Assembly: GCA_934045905.1 (NCBI GenBank)
Contig: OW203762.1
Coordinates: 40,215,702-40,279,701, forward strand
Direction of reading: 5' to 3'
Length of the DNA: 64,000 nucleotides
Source: Leuctra nigra
Taxonomy: Eukaryota > Arthropoda > Insecta > Plecoptera > Leuctridae
The notes beneath the pieces were generated by a model that did not search any database, was not told where the DNA came from, and was given only the letters and a program-made list of their open reading frames with translations. A program made the translations under genes and the position numbers. Shown piece after piece: positions 37,501 through 46,890 of the stretch. Positions within the stretch are counted from its first letter, which is position 1, and the number at the start of each line of letters is the position of its first letter.

Positions 37501-38371
37501 CCAATAATCATCATAATCATTCATCTGTCGCCATTAGCCTCGCTGCAGAACAGTGAGACGTTAAGCACCAGACAAAAAAAAAAATGTTCAATCATAAGGG
37601 TTCAATCGATCAACTTAAAAGTTTTTTTTGAGACTTTAAATACAAGTCTGTAACGAAATTCAAGAATTAGGTATTGGCTTTTAATGACATTTTTGATCGA
37701 CATAATTTCAGTCCGAGGTGTTGCGCGTATCCGTGCTCGCTCATCAACGCGTTACACAGAGCGATTTCCTAGTTAAAGACACTGCGAAAGCTGCAGTGAT
37801 CTACAAGAACCCACTCTTTATACGGATGTAGGGTCAGAATAATTGATGGTAAACTGCTAAGCTGGAGCTGGAATTACTGTCAATATTTGTTAATAGGGAA
37901 ATAATTCTTATGTATGAGGTTGAGGTGGTTGGTTGGTTCTTATAATCAAATCCTTCAATCCCATGCTCGCCATCTGCGTTTGCCTCTGTGTTTTCGTCTG
38001 GTTAATCAAGTTTTTAAAATGACTTATTGCTGAGGCAGCAATTAAATGCATCCACTGGGTCAACATCATTATTCATTACAAGGCCGATGTTGATGATAAT
38101 ATGAGGTGCATTATTGAAAACTTTTTACTGAGAAGATTTCAAACCTAGATTTATGATATGAACAAGAAGGTAGTACCATGTGATTGGTAGGTATTATGCA
38201 GGCGTGAACAATATAGCATAACTCAATCTCAAAGGATAATTTCTGCGTACCTAGGTAAAGATATGACCTTAATTTAGGTTATGTATACCTAGTACCTAGC
38301 TACATACCTTTCAAAGCCAATATGTGATCACTCTTATCCTTCGTGCTAGGTTCCATCTTGACTGTTTCCAT
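28592..38371 (-). CDS. TRAPPC13: TRAPPC13, TRAPP complex subunit, 10 exons, 418 aa
   Basis: Subunit 13 of the metazoan TRAPP II/III tethering complexes that act in ER-Golgi traffic and autophagy. Exons on minus: 38371-38308, 36435-36267, 35004-34920, 34838-34705, 34602-34482, 30521-30425, 29474-29248, 29139-29039, 28947-28794, 28696-28592. All junctions are GT-AG, phases close, and the sum is 1257 nt. The family pattern is clear: HILALK then MRLTRPTL near the N-terminus, [52 protein letters not shown], and C-terminal [20 protein letters not shown]. Length matches human (417). Two in-frame ATGs exist (38371 and 38356). The first is used because an in-frame TAG precedes it, but the second gives MEPSTKDK, nearer the usual start. 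Intron 5 is nearly 4 kb and full of mobile elements. Confidence 0.96.
29695..29907. mobile_element. Tc1/mariner-type MITE, TA target site
   Basis: Terminal inverted repeats of about 60 bp begin CACTCCTGGACACTGAAATT and are flanked by TA on both sides (29693-29694 and 29908-29909). The element is 213 bp with no coding capacity, inside TRAPPC13 intron 6. The TA duplication points to a Tc1/mariner transposase in trans. Confidence 0.75.
30135..30380 (+). pseudogene. Reverse-transcriptase C-terminal fragment (LINE)
   Basis: Frames on plus read like the C-terminal tail of a non-LTR retrotransposon protein: [29 protein letters not shown] and [17 protein letters not shown] frameshift lies between the first and second pieces and no upstream RT core is present, so it is a dead 5'-truncated copy. 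It sits in TRAPPC13 intron 6 in antisense orientation. Confidence 0.75.
31076..31461. mobile_element. Fold-back element between TTAA sites
   Basis: Arms of about 185 bp, roughly 85-90% matched, from 'aggtaaacggaag' to an AT loop near 31270. TTAA stands immediately outside both ends (31072-31075 and 31462-31465), as expected for a TTAA-specific insertion. There is no CCC start as in typical piggyBac ends, so the class is unsure. Confidence 0.7.
31652..31947. repeat. Fold-back, 'tgcgatacg' ends
   Basis: 'tgcgatacgatt' at the left is inverted as 'aatcgtatcgca' at the right, and the arms of about 120 bp share 'ttagatgaaggacaaactta' with its complement. Left of it, 'aggtgatactagcgctcggccgtt' (about 31465) matches sequence at about 21733 in ABCB8 intron 8, so the family has at least one more copy here. 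Confidence 0.7.
32034..32060 (+). repeat. G-rich run, interrupted
   Basis: About 27 bases almost all G, broken by single A bases, in TRAPPC13 intron 5. It is C-rich in the host transcript. Confidence 0.85.
33008..34307. mobile_element. Non-autonomous hAT transposon, 1300 bp
   Basis: The ends are CAGTGGCGGCTGGTGCATTG at the left and the complement of CAGTGGCGGCCGGTGCCTTG at the right. An exact 8-bp target duplication, GTTGGAAG, lies at 33000-33007 and 34308-34315. CAG-start inverted repeats with an 8-bp duplication are diagnostic of hAT elements. No transposase frame is present inside, so it was moved by an enzyme from elsewhere. Shorter GC-rich segments near each end contrast with an AT-rich middle. 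It sits in TRAPPC13 intron 5. Confidence 0.93.
35064..35266. repeat. Fold-back of about 203 bp
   Basis: The left arm 'ggtggattcacac...cttcccaagtttgcc' is inverted at the right with a few mismatches, including 'cgccgttccaaaaactcc'. Open frames of about 70 codons on both strands arise from the symmetry and are not genes. It lies in TRAPPC13 intron 2, 60 bp upstream of exon 3. Confidence 0.8.
36514..37772 (+). repeat. CCTAG-T family repeat, copy C, split by a SINE
   Basis: Begins ATTGAGTGAGCGTAGCAAGCG and ends CGATTTCCTAG followed by T. Without the inserted SINE it is about 970 bp and follows copy E closely, with the same 'aactttgcatggtc' and 'gtggtcccaggtatattttt' phrases. It lies in TRAPPC13 intron 1, antisense to the gene. 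Confidence 0.75.
37305..37584 (+). mobile_element. tRNA-derived SINE
   Basis: The tRNA-like head has an A box (GGTGAGTGGTTAACG) and B box (GGTTCGATTCC). It is followed by a conserved middle 'gtggttttccctcagtc.gcaggcaaatgctggga', the phrase 'gaggccacgac'-like 'aataggccacgaccgcctcc', and a tail ending 'gacgttaagcaccagac' plus poly-A. CAATCATA flanks it (37291-37298 and 37589-37596) as the target duplication. It interrupts copy C of the CCTAG-T family, so it is the younger of the two. Confidence 0.85.
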
Positions 38372-39481
38372 ACACTATGCGTTTAATTCAGAATAACTAC
38401 CTAATTAAAGGCAAAGAGAGAGAAATTGTATAATACTTGTTTTGCTGACACTGACACTTCACCTCCACCCACATATTCCATCCACCGCCTTTTTAATATG
38501 AAACTACAAATCACATGCATGCACATACGAAAGGCGGTGTGTCAGTTTCGCTGCGAAGATTTCAAATCACTTCTTTCACGAAACCGTCCATGACGAAACG
38601 TACTAAAATAAAACGATAAAATTAAAATCCAATCACTATAGGTAATCATGATCCTATTACAGCAATCTATGAAAAACAATTTATTAAGATTATAAATATC
38701 ATTGCAGAACTTTACAGATATCAAAATTGAGCCAAATGACTATGATGGCTTGACATCAATCATAGGCCGTGCATTTCAGATAAATTGGGCCTTCGGCTAT
38801 ATCTGATAAATCTTATGAAGAGAACTATTAAGTTTTCATTGTAAAATTCTATAGGTACTTTTCATTTGCACAATGCAATGGTATGAGCTTCTCAAAGAAA
38901 TAAAACTATTGTTACTGTTTTGATAGTACATAAGGTACACCCGCAGTTACATTAAATGCTTGCAGAATTCTAAGTCCTTTTCAAAACTTGATTGACTAAA
39001 GACGAAAATACGGAGGTAAACGCAGATTTCGAGCATGTGGGGTTGGGGGCTTGATTATAAGAACCATTCAACCACCCCATACAAAATAATTACCTACTGC
39101 TAAGTGCTAGTGTCCCAACTTACGCTTTGTAGTAACCCTAAGGTATAGTACTATTTATTATTTTTTTTATCTTTTAACCATTTTATAACTATTTTGACTA
39201 TTACTTTTGCAAGTATGCCTACTTATGTAGTTTATATTGTTCAGTGTGACTATACTATCTTAAATAGATAATATGTTTTAGTTGTTTTTAAACAGGTTAC
39301 ATGGTAGATCAACAATGACCAATGTGTTCATTATAATGTTGAATGTCGCCTTTTTGTATATAAATGTGCAAATAAAGATAAATTGAAATTGAAATAATTA
39401 TTTCTCCATTCAACAAATGAATATTGACGGTAGTTCGAGCTCCAACTTGGCAGTTAACCGTTAATTTTTCTGACACAGGTG

Positions 39482-39634
39482 TAGTCACAAAAATATATTC
39501 GGTAAACGCTCCTCTCACCCCCCACCATATTCAAACAACTTTGCCAGTGTTACAGGCCGAGAGGGAGGAGCCTAAACTAACGTAAATGCATGGAATGGGA
39601 GAAGGAGCGTTTACCGAATATATTTCTGTGACTA
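39482..39634. repeat. Short MITE with 32-bp inverted ends
   Basis: 'tagtcacaaaaatatattcg...aaacgctcct' is inverted at the right end. Its middle ('caccccccaccatattcaaacaactt...ggaggagcctaaactaacgtaaatg') recurs at 52868-52950, so these are two copies of one family. Confidence 0.7.
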
Positions 39635-40034
39635 TAAATACTAATACTATACTACCTAATGTGTTAGTCACCTGCCATCTGTACAGTTCCTCCTTCCTGC
39701 GAGGAAGAAGGGACAACACAGGCAGCTGTGGTCTTAGTGTTGGAAACTGGGATTTATGGATTTGAATTAAAAATTAACAAAGAATATGTCAAGTTACAAC
39801 TTTAATGGCGGGGTGTTATAATTTTAGTTTGGTATTGTGTCTAAGTTGCAATCAATATTGTGCTGTGTGAACATTTTCATAAGTAATTTTATTTGCTTAA
39901 TCATTAATAGCCTCATGATCAAAAGAAGTTGCATCCTCATAGATGACAGTTCTCTAAACCACAAGACTGTGTGCTAATAACGATTAATCTAATGGACGGA
40001 ATCCAGTTGACTCGGTGTACTTGTGTCGATTTGA

Positions 40035-40273
40035 ATGGATATTGAGACCAACATTTGAGGTATTTTTGCCTATTTTCAGGCTAATCTGTTGTAATTTTCA
40101 AAATTTATTGTCATTTTAAAGACATCTTATTCCGTAATCATAAAATATTTGCAAATTTATGCCAATAATTTCAAATATATTATCAGGGCTGAAGAGAAGA
40201 GACTTGCTAACACATCAAATCGCATGCAATACGAAGGCTCGCTTATCAACGTGGTACACAGAGAATTTCGTAG
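40035..40273 (+). repeat. CCTAG-T family, 3' fragment (copy D)
   Basis: Shares 'tttcaggctaatctgt', 'tcattttaaagacat' and the terminal 'ctcgcttatcaacg.ggtacacagag' with the full copies. The end is mutated to 'tttcgtag' and the 5' half is missing. Confidence 0.5.
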
Positions 40274-40448
40274 CAAAACTGAATTACTGTGGAGACAAAA
40301 GTTAAAAACAATTTAAAAACAGTTTTGAACCCGTTACCTTAGAGGCCTCTTCAGAAATTTTTAATATTAATGAAAAATCAGTATGCCAAAACATAGTACA
40401 TTTCAATTTCATATAGGTAATCTAGGTATTATCTACATTCATTTGGTA

Positions 40449-40846
40449 TTAAGACGGCTGGGTAGTGAGTTTGACCTTGCAGAGTTTTTGAATTGTTTTT
40501 TATCAATATCTTTTACCAATGTAATTGTTAGCAAAATAAGGCTTTGTACGCGTCTTCAGAACAGCTGTTCAATGAAAATAATTTCATAGCTTGGAATGGT
40601 TTATTAGATTTACTTTGTCCTACAGATGTTTAGTGCCCAAAAATTAGTAAAATCATGGTACTAAACATCTGTTGGACAAAATAAAACTAACTAATAACTT
40701 ATTCCAAGCTATGAAATTATTTTCATTGAACAGTTCCGAAGACGCGTACAAAGCCTTATTTTGTTAACAATTACATTGGTAAAAGATATTGATAAAAATC
40801 GACTAAAAAACTCTTCAAGGCCACGCTCACTACTCAGCCCTCTTAA
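40449..40846. repeat. Fold-back abutting the RP2 stop codon
   Basis: Arms of about 185 bp run from 'ttaagacggctgggtagtgag' inward and match its inverted copy ending at 40846, 24 bp past the RP2 stop (40870-40872). RP2 has no polyadenylation signal before the element, while AATAAA on minus (about 40612-40607) lies inside. The RP2 3' UTR therefore probably contains one whole arm. A second copy lies in RP2 intron 3. Confidence 0.8.
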
Positions 40847-40869
40847 ATTTCTCACGTGAAATATATGAT

Positions 40870-43800
40870 CTACTCAGCCAATTGAATGTTTGTATAGTTG
40901 AAGAAACCGTGAACCTGTTGATATTCAGCTGAAATGTAGATCAACTCTGTAAATTGTGCAGCACCGATATCTGTCGCTGTTTGCAAACACAACTTATTGC
41001 AATCGTCACCGCTGTAGTTGAGACCCACAACAGGTCCTCCTTGAATTATACCATTATAGTTATTACAGCCAAACACACGCTCGGCATCTCCTGAATGTAA
41101 CTGGCATTCTTTTGTCTGTATAAGAAGGCAGCTCGGCTAGAATATAAGAGACAAAATATAATGTATTATTTAGGCAAAATATGTAGATAGAGATAAACTT
41201 CATCCTGTAAAAACTACTTTGTAACTACTTTCTAAAGTACCTAGTTAAAAAAATAGTGCACCTGTCGGTTCTTCATTGTACTGATGAAGTGGTTGGCTCT
41301 CGTATATTGTTCACAGTCAGCAAAGAATATGACAAGGCAGAATTCTGTGCCACGTGTCTTTAATGGTTCCCTCGTATAAGGCACTATACTATCACGGACT
41401 GATATACTTAGGTCCACGCTGCAAAAAGAAGTATGTCAATTATAGGTATGTAGGTACTACTCGCCAAACATTAATGATTAATAGGTAGGTATTCAGCCAG
41501 CGTAAATATTTACTTATATTTTGTTTCATAAAATATAATGTAAAAACCATTTTACACAATATTAGGTACCTAATATATGAACAGGAGTTATTTCCTAAAC
41601 TCACCTCTGCAACTTTTCAATTGACGTTGTGGGAATGTAATCCACTATAGAAACTGAATCGGACAGAAGGCACCAATTGGTCTCTCCGTCTACTGGTGTA
41701 AAGTCGTGAATATTGGTCCAATTGTTGTTATAAATGCTCAATCCAGCAGAATAGAAATGATCTGTAAACATGAGACAAAATGAGTACCTACCTAGCATAG
41801 TCTGAAAATGCACCATTTACTAATAGAGTAAGATCAAGTCTTTTAAAACAAACAAAATGATAGAATATGTGTTAAGACGGCCGAGTAGTGAGCATGGCCT
41901 TGAAGAGTTATTTAATCGATTTTTATCAATATCTTTTACCAATGTAATTGTCAATAAAATGTAATTGTTAATAAAATAAAGCTTTGTACCAGTCTTCACA
42001 ACTGGTCAATGAAAACAATTTCATAACATCCTGCTGAGAATGTTTTTTCAGTGGTTTTCCCTCAGCTAAAAAGCAAATGCTTGGATGTTCTTCCAATATT
42101 ACCACTGATATTGAAGCACAATTTTAATGACTATTATGAATTAAGAAGAAGTAGGTAAACGGTGAAGAGGTGAAGCAGCTGAAGAGAAGAGATGGATTAT
42201 GGAAGATCAACGACTCGATTGTTGAATACAGACCAATTATGTACCTATTTTATGTGCTCAATAAATAACATTATTATTATTATTATTATTAGTTTTATTC
42301 CATCCTACAGACGTTTAGTGCCGCTACATTTTTAGTTTTACTAATTTTCATGGACTAATACATCTAGGACAAAATAAAAATAATAAACCATTCCAAGCTA
42401 TGAAATAATTTTCATTGAACTGTTCTGAAGAGACTCGTACAAAGCCTTATTTTATTAACAATTACCTACATTGGTAAAAGATATTGATAAAAATTCATTA
42501 AAAAACTCTTCAAGGTCCAACTCACTAAAAAATTAGACAAATTTACCTTTCAGATTTTTATAAAGTAATTGGTAGCAGCCAAAACGGATGCTGGTTGTAG
42601 ATTCAATGATTGGCTGAGTTGCACAGCACAGAAAAACATCCATTTTTCTGCAGTCTCGTGTCCTGAATTGGCCACATGCAACGACACAAACGCAGTCCCT
42701 GCAGTCTCGCACAAACAAACTGTAATCACATAACGTAATAAATCATAAATGTCTTACATTACAGGTAAGGGAATAAAGGTATGTAACTAGTATCATAATA
42801 ACACTGACCTTCCTTTTATAGGTCCCAAAACAATCTTGCAATTTACGCAGTCATCGATTGTAACTGTATTCATGTGATCCAGGATAAATATTATCGAGTC
42901 TCTGCAGTTTTGTATAATAAACTGTTGGCCATTCACTGATCCTGGTAATCTTATGGATTCTTCTCGTACAATGTTTTCAATGGTGTATTCTTTAATGTTG
43001 ATTTTCTCTCTCTTATCCCTGAAATTAAATTTAGGGATACAGTTTAATTTTTTACAAAATAATAAATATAATGAATTTTTATGGGTTCATGTCACTGCAG
43101 TCCTCAGGGTTGTTTTAATTTTGCCCAGGCCAAAAAACCTGAACCTGCTGGTCATGTTCCAAAAGAGAATGGCTATTTTCACTGTACGGTGAAAATTGTC
43201 GCATTCTTAAAAAAAACAATCAAATCCAAAAATACCCACCTTTCAAATTTCATGTCCTAGAAACATTTTTAATAATCACAATGGCTCAATAATTGAGCGA
43301 GCGTCACCACGGTACTCTTATGGCACTTTCTCTGTGTGTTTTTTTTTGTTTTTTTGTGTTCACAGCCCAGGTCAAACGGCACAAACAATCGATCTGAAAT
43401 TTTGCACTTACTAACATAATCTATGCGGTCCCTGGGATCGTTTTTGAACGGGCTCATGTGATTGGTTCAAATTTAAAAAAAAATATCTTTTGATTGGTTG
43501 TTCCGAGCAATTTGAAATTTTGACAAGTCATTACGACCAACATTGTACCCAATCATACAAAGTTTCAGCCAAATCCTCCCATTGGTTAAAATTTAAAAAA
43601 ATCTTTCATATGATTTTTGAAATTTAAACTAGAACCGTATGACCGATCAACTTAAAACTTTGCATGGTCATTAAGACCAACATTATCTGTATTTTTGACA
43701 ATTTTTCGACTTATCTGTGTTTAAATCCAAAAGTTATTGACATTTTACGGACATTTTGCGTGTTGGCTGTCAAATTACTCAAAAATGTTGATCACGGCTA

Positions 43801-46383
43801 CTTCGACTCTTTATAGTTCCAAGGTAGTTAGAGCAGAAACTTTCAAACTTATGAAACTGATATGACCGTTCAAAAGATCGTCTAATACTGTGTAAGTACA
43901 CACTTTTATATCACATTAGTGGTCCCAGGTATATTTTTTAAATAGATCCTATGATTTTTGAATATTAACAAGGAACATTCTAATCATAAAGGTTCAATCA
44001 ATCAACCTAAAACTTTGCATGGTTATTGGGACTAATACTTAAGAATAATTGGAGATTTTTATACCTACAAGTCTGACGAATTTCAAGAATTATTGGCTTT
44101 TAATGATATTTTCGATATACATAATTTCGGTGCGAAGTGTTGCGCGTGTCCGTGCTCGCTCATCTACGCGTTACACTGAGCGTTTTCCTAGTAATTTGTC
44201 CACTACAATACTACAACAATTGGCATATAGGTAGAGCCAAGATTATATGGTTTTAAAATTGTCTAAATTTCGTTTTAAATATTGGCAATTTCGCGTTTTG
44301 GTGGTTTTTTGATATAATTTCTCTTAGTTATTTGTGTTATTGTATATAGTTATTTGTAAATCAACACAAATAATATAAAATCACAAAATAGACATTTTTC
44401 AAAATGTTTGATTTTAAAGCGAAATTTCGTGTACATAATCCATATAATCCATATAATCTTGGCTCTACATTTAGGTATTTAGATATGTCTCTGCGTCATT
44501 TGATGTCAAATTTTGGTTTCGATAAATGTTTATGTTCACCCACGGACTCAATATCGGTGCATTTCTCCTACTATTATGCTACAATTATGTATTATAATTT
44601 TCTATATATATTAATTTATTATTTTCTAAATTCTCAAGAGAGCCAAGGCTCCACTAGTGAGAATGTAATAGAGATGGGAGGAGAGGGATCCCGGTACCGG
44701 TATATAGCCTACTCCTGACTAAAGATACCAAGGGGGCCAACGGCTTAACATCCCATCCGATGGACGGTGTGACATTCACAACACGGGCCTCCACAACCCG
44801 CGCCTTCGAGAGACTGATAACAGGTGGAGGGAGGTCGTCACACTAACCCCCAGCCACCCCAGTCTCTCTGGCCCAACGGCAGCAACTGGCAAGGCAGAGT
44901 TGAATGGTAAAAAAGATATATTTTTTTTAAATTTGAACCAATCAATGGATTTCAAAAAAATTAGGCTCTGCAACGCCCAGATCCGTACATGTGTGCAAAA
45001 TTTCAGCTTGATCGAAAAAAAACTGTGACCTGTATATCGTCAGTAACAGAAAAAAAACAGAGGTTCGTGTCAAAAGAGCCAAAAGGAGACGCTCGCTCAA
45101 TAAAGCATGAAGTAGGCTACTAGGAAAACGCTCTGAGTAACGCGTTGATGAGCGAGCACGGATACGCACAACACCTCGACCCGAAATTCTGTTTATCGGA
45201 CATGTCATTAAAAGACAAAATCACAGGATCTCATTCAAAAGATTATACCTGAGACCACTCATATGATAAGTGTGTGAACACAATATTAGATCGATCTGTT
45301 AAACAGTTTCATACAGTTTCATATACATTTGAAAGTTTTTGCTCTAGCTTGGAACTGAAGATTCAAAGTTGCCATGAAATATGACATTCGAGAAATTTGA
45401 CAGCCAACTCGAAAATTGTTCGTAAACTGTCAATAACTTTTGAATTTTAACACAGATTAGTCTGAAAATTGTCAAAAATACAGATAATGTTGGTCCCAAT
45501 GACCATGCAAAGTTTTAAGTTGATCGGTGAAACGGTTCTAGTTTAAATTTCAAAAATCATATTAAAGTATTTTTTAAATTTTAACCAATGGAGGATTTGG
45601 CTGAAACTTTGTAAGATTGGGGAAAATGTGGTCGTAATGACTTGTCAAAATTTCAAATTGATTGGACCAACAAATCGATTTTTTTTTTAAAAATTTGAAC
45701 CAATCAGTGGATTTAAAAAAAATTAGGCTCTGCAACGCCCAGAAATGGTCTGTAGGTACATGTGTGCAAAATTTCAGATCGATCGAAGAAAAACTGTGAA
45801 TTGTATACCGGCAGTAACAGAATTACAAAAAAAAAACAAAAAAAAAACAGAGGTCCGTGCCAAAAGGAGACGCTCGCTTTGCTCGCTCAATAACATAAAT
45901 TGGTTCTAGGTAAGAATCGAAGAATGAGCTTTGAGATTATGGGGAATCTATTAAAATGAGATGAAAGAGAGCTAATTCATAGATTGCGTCCCTTTTCTCA
46001 GCTACAATTGGTCGTGGCCGACCAGAGTAAAATCTGACAGTAAAGGACTGTTTTTTCGGTCGTAGCCGACAGGTAAGACCTAAGACCTCCGAGACTAGGG
46101 AAAAAGGTCGGTCAGAGTTGGTTGCTGCGACCGGATTACCTATCTAATGGACCGCTGGGCTCAGAGGACCAAAGCCATCTATTTAGCATGGTAGTGACGC
46201 CGTATCAATTGACACGAGATGACAAGGGAATTTAAAATACCTAACCCCCCTGGTCCTACCTACTGTCCAAGTAAACTGCACACGAATAGAATTTTATTAT
46301 GTTTACCATGAATACTCCTTGGTTTGAGACATTTCTGCATTCAGCTGGTTCTCCTTTCCCTCTTTATTGAAGAAACAGCCCAT
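40870..46383 (-). CDS. RP2: RP2 (XRP2), ARL3 GTPase-activating protein, 6 exons, 346 aa
   Basis: Ciliary/centrosomal GTPase-activating protein for ARL3 that releases lipidated cargo. Exons on minus: 46383-46307, 43018-42809, 42719-42547, 41761-41605, 41418-41262, 41136-40870. All junctions are GT-AG and in phase; 1041 nt. The N-terminus MGCFF has Gly2 for myristoylation and Cys3 for palmitoylation. The TBCC-type beta-helix domain covers about residues 27-225, with [24 protein letters not shown] and [16 protein letters not shown]. The C-terminal nucleoside-diphosphate-kinase-like domain starts near 230. The arginine finger equivalent to human Arg118 is kept (Arg115), and so is Glu138 (here Glu135). 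The residue equivalent to human Gln115 is Gly112, which is unusual. Length is close to human (350). Intron 1 (3.3 kb) is filled with repeats. Confidence 0.96.
41878..42528. repeat. Second copy of the RP2 fold-back, interrupted
   Basis: 'ttaagacggccgagtagtgag' through 'ccaatgtaattgtcaat' on the left and 'ccttattttattaacaatta...aactcttcaaggtcc' on the right repeat the element at 40449-40846. Between the arms, about 42030-42290 is foreign DNA with a SINE-like core ('agtggttttccctcagct') and an ATT microsatellite. It lies in RP2 intron 3. Confidence 0.7.
43292..44191 (+). repeat. CCTAG-T family repeat, copy E (900 bp)
   Basis: The most complete uninterrupted copy: 5' ATTGAGCGAGCGTCACC, 3' GCGTTTTCCTAG then T, with AACGC-type hairpin sequence (here 'acgcgttacactgagcgt') just before the end. 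No open frame of note, so it is non-autonomous. It lies in RP2 intron 1, antisense. Confidence 0.75.
44232..44467. repeat. MITE-like fold-back, GAGCC ends at TA
   Basis: 'gagccaagattatatgg' at the left is inverted as 'ccatataatcttggctc' at the right, with TA directly outside each end. AT-rich, no coding capacity, in RP2 intron 1. Confidence 0.65.
44640..44925. repeat. GC-richer interspersed repeat of unknown class
   Basis: Contains 'gggggccaacggcttaacatcccatccgatggacggtgtgac' style sequence (44730-44775) unlike its AT-rich surroundings, and no frame. It is probably the untranslated end of a retroelement, but that is only a guess from composition. Confidence 0.35.
44928..45101 (-). repeat. 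CCTAG-T family, 5' fragment (copy G)
   Basis: Reads on minus from ATTGAGCGAGCGTCTCC at 45101 and matches the 5' end of copy F, including 'aggctctgcaacgcccaga'. It stops after about 175 bp. It lies 18 bp from copy F in the same direction. Confidence 0.65.
45120..45891 (-). repeat. CCTAG-T family repeat, copy F
   Basis: Reads on minus from ATTGAGCGAGCAAAGCGAGCG (45891) to GCGTTTTCCTAG then T (45120), with the AACGC/GCGTT hairpin intact. It is about 770 bp, in RP2 intron 1, in the same sense as RP2. Confidence 0.75.
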
Positions 46384-46890
46384 GATGTATGATCAACCTG
46401 GTGTATTTAACTTAAAGCTGTAATAAATCCCCCAATAAACAAAATTTAAAAAAGACATTATACAAAAACTGTCACACAACAACTCTTCTTCTTTGTGATC
46501 AATAAAAATCAATAAACAACTTTTCAAGGAAAGGAACACAAAAGCTAGGAGGTTAGGTAGGTAGCTAATAAATGAAATGTACATTGTACGTACGTTGGTA
46601 TGATGTAGCTCGACTGGACAGAACCACTTTCCTGACGTCATTTATAACAAAAACTTGTTTTCTATTGGACGACATTTAGCTTGTTACGTCATTGTGCTGT
46701 CAGAACAAAATGCGGATTCCATTTCGATATCGAAGAGAGCTTATTGGAGCTTACTTCATACTACTAGTGCGTCATGGAGTGCTAGGTAGAGAAATATTGG
46801 TCTAACTAAATTCCACACAGGGATTCAGACTACTTGCTCGAGATTTTTGATTGTAAGTAATAAAATATTGTATTTCATCATCACCTAAAA
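46384..46890. promoter_or_regulatory. Shared RP2/NDUFA11 promoter interval
   Basis: 507 bp separate the divergent start codons of RP2 (minus) and NDUFA11 (plus), so both promoters must lie here. It is AT-rich with a slightly GC-richer centre (about 46600-46750) containing 'ctgacgtcattt' and 'gttacgtcattg', CREB/ATF-like sites. No TATA box is obvious for either gene. The extent is inferred from gene positions only. Confidence 0.55.

Larger units (their letters stand above)
38372..40448. other. Spacer between TRAPPC13 start and RP2 3' end
   Basis: No exon was found. It holds a small fold-back (39482-39634) and a 3' fragment of the CCTAG-T family (about 40035-40273). The TRAPPC13 promoter should lie just right of 38371; no TATA box is evident there. 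Confidence 0.4.
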
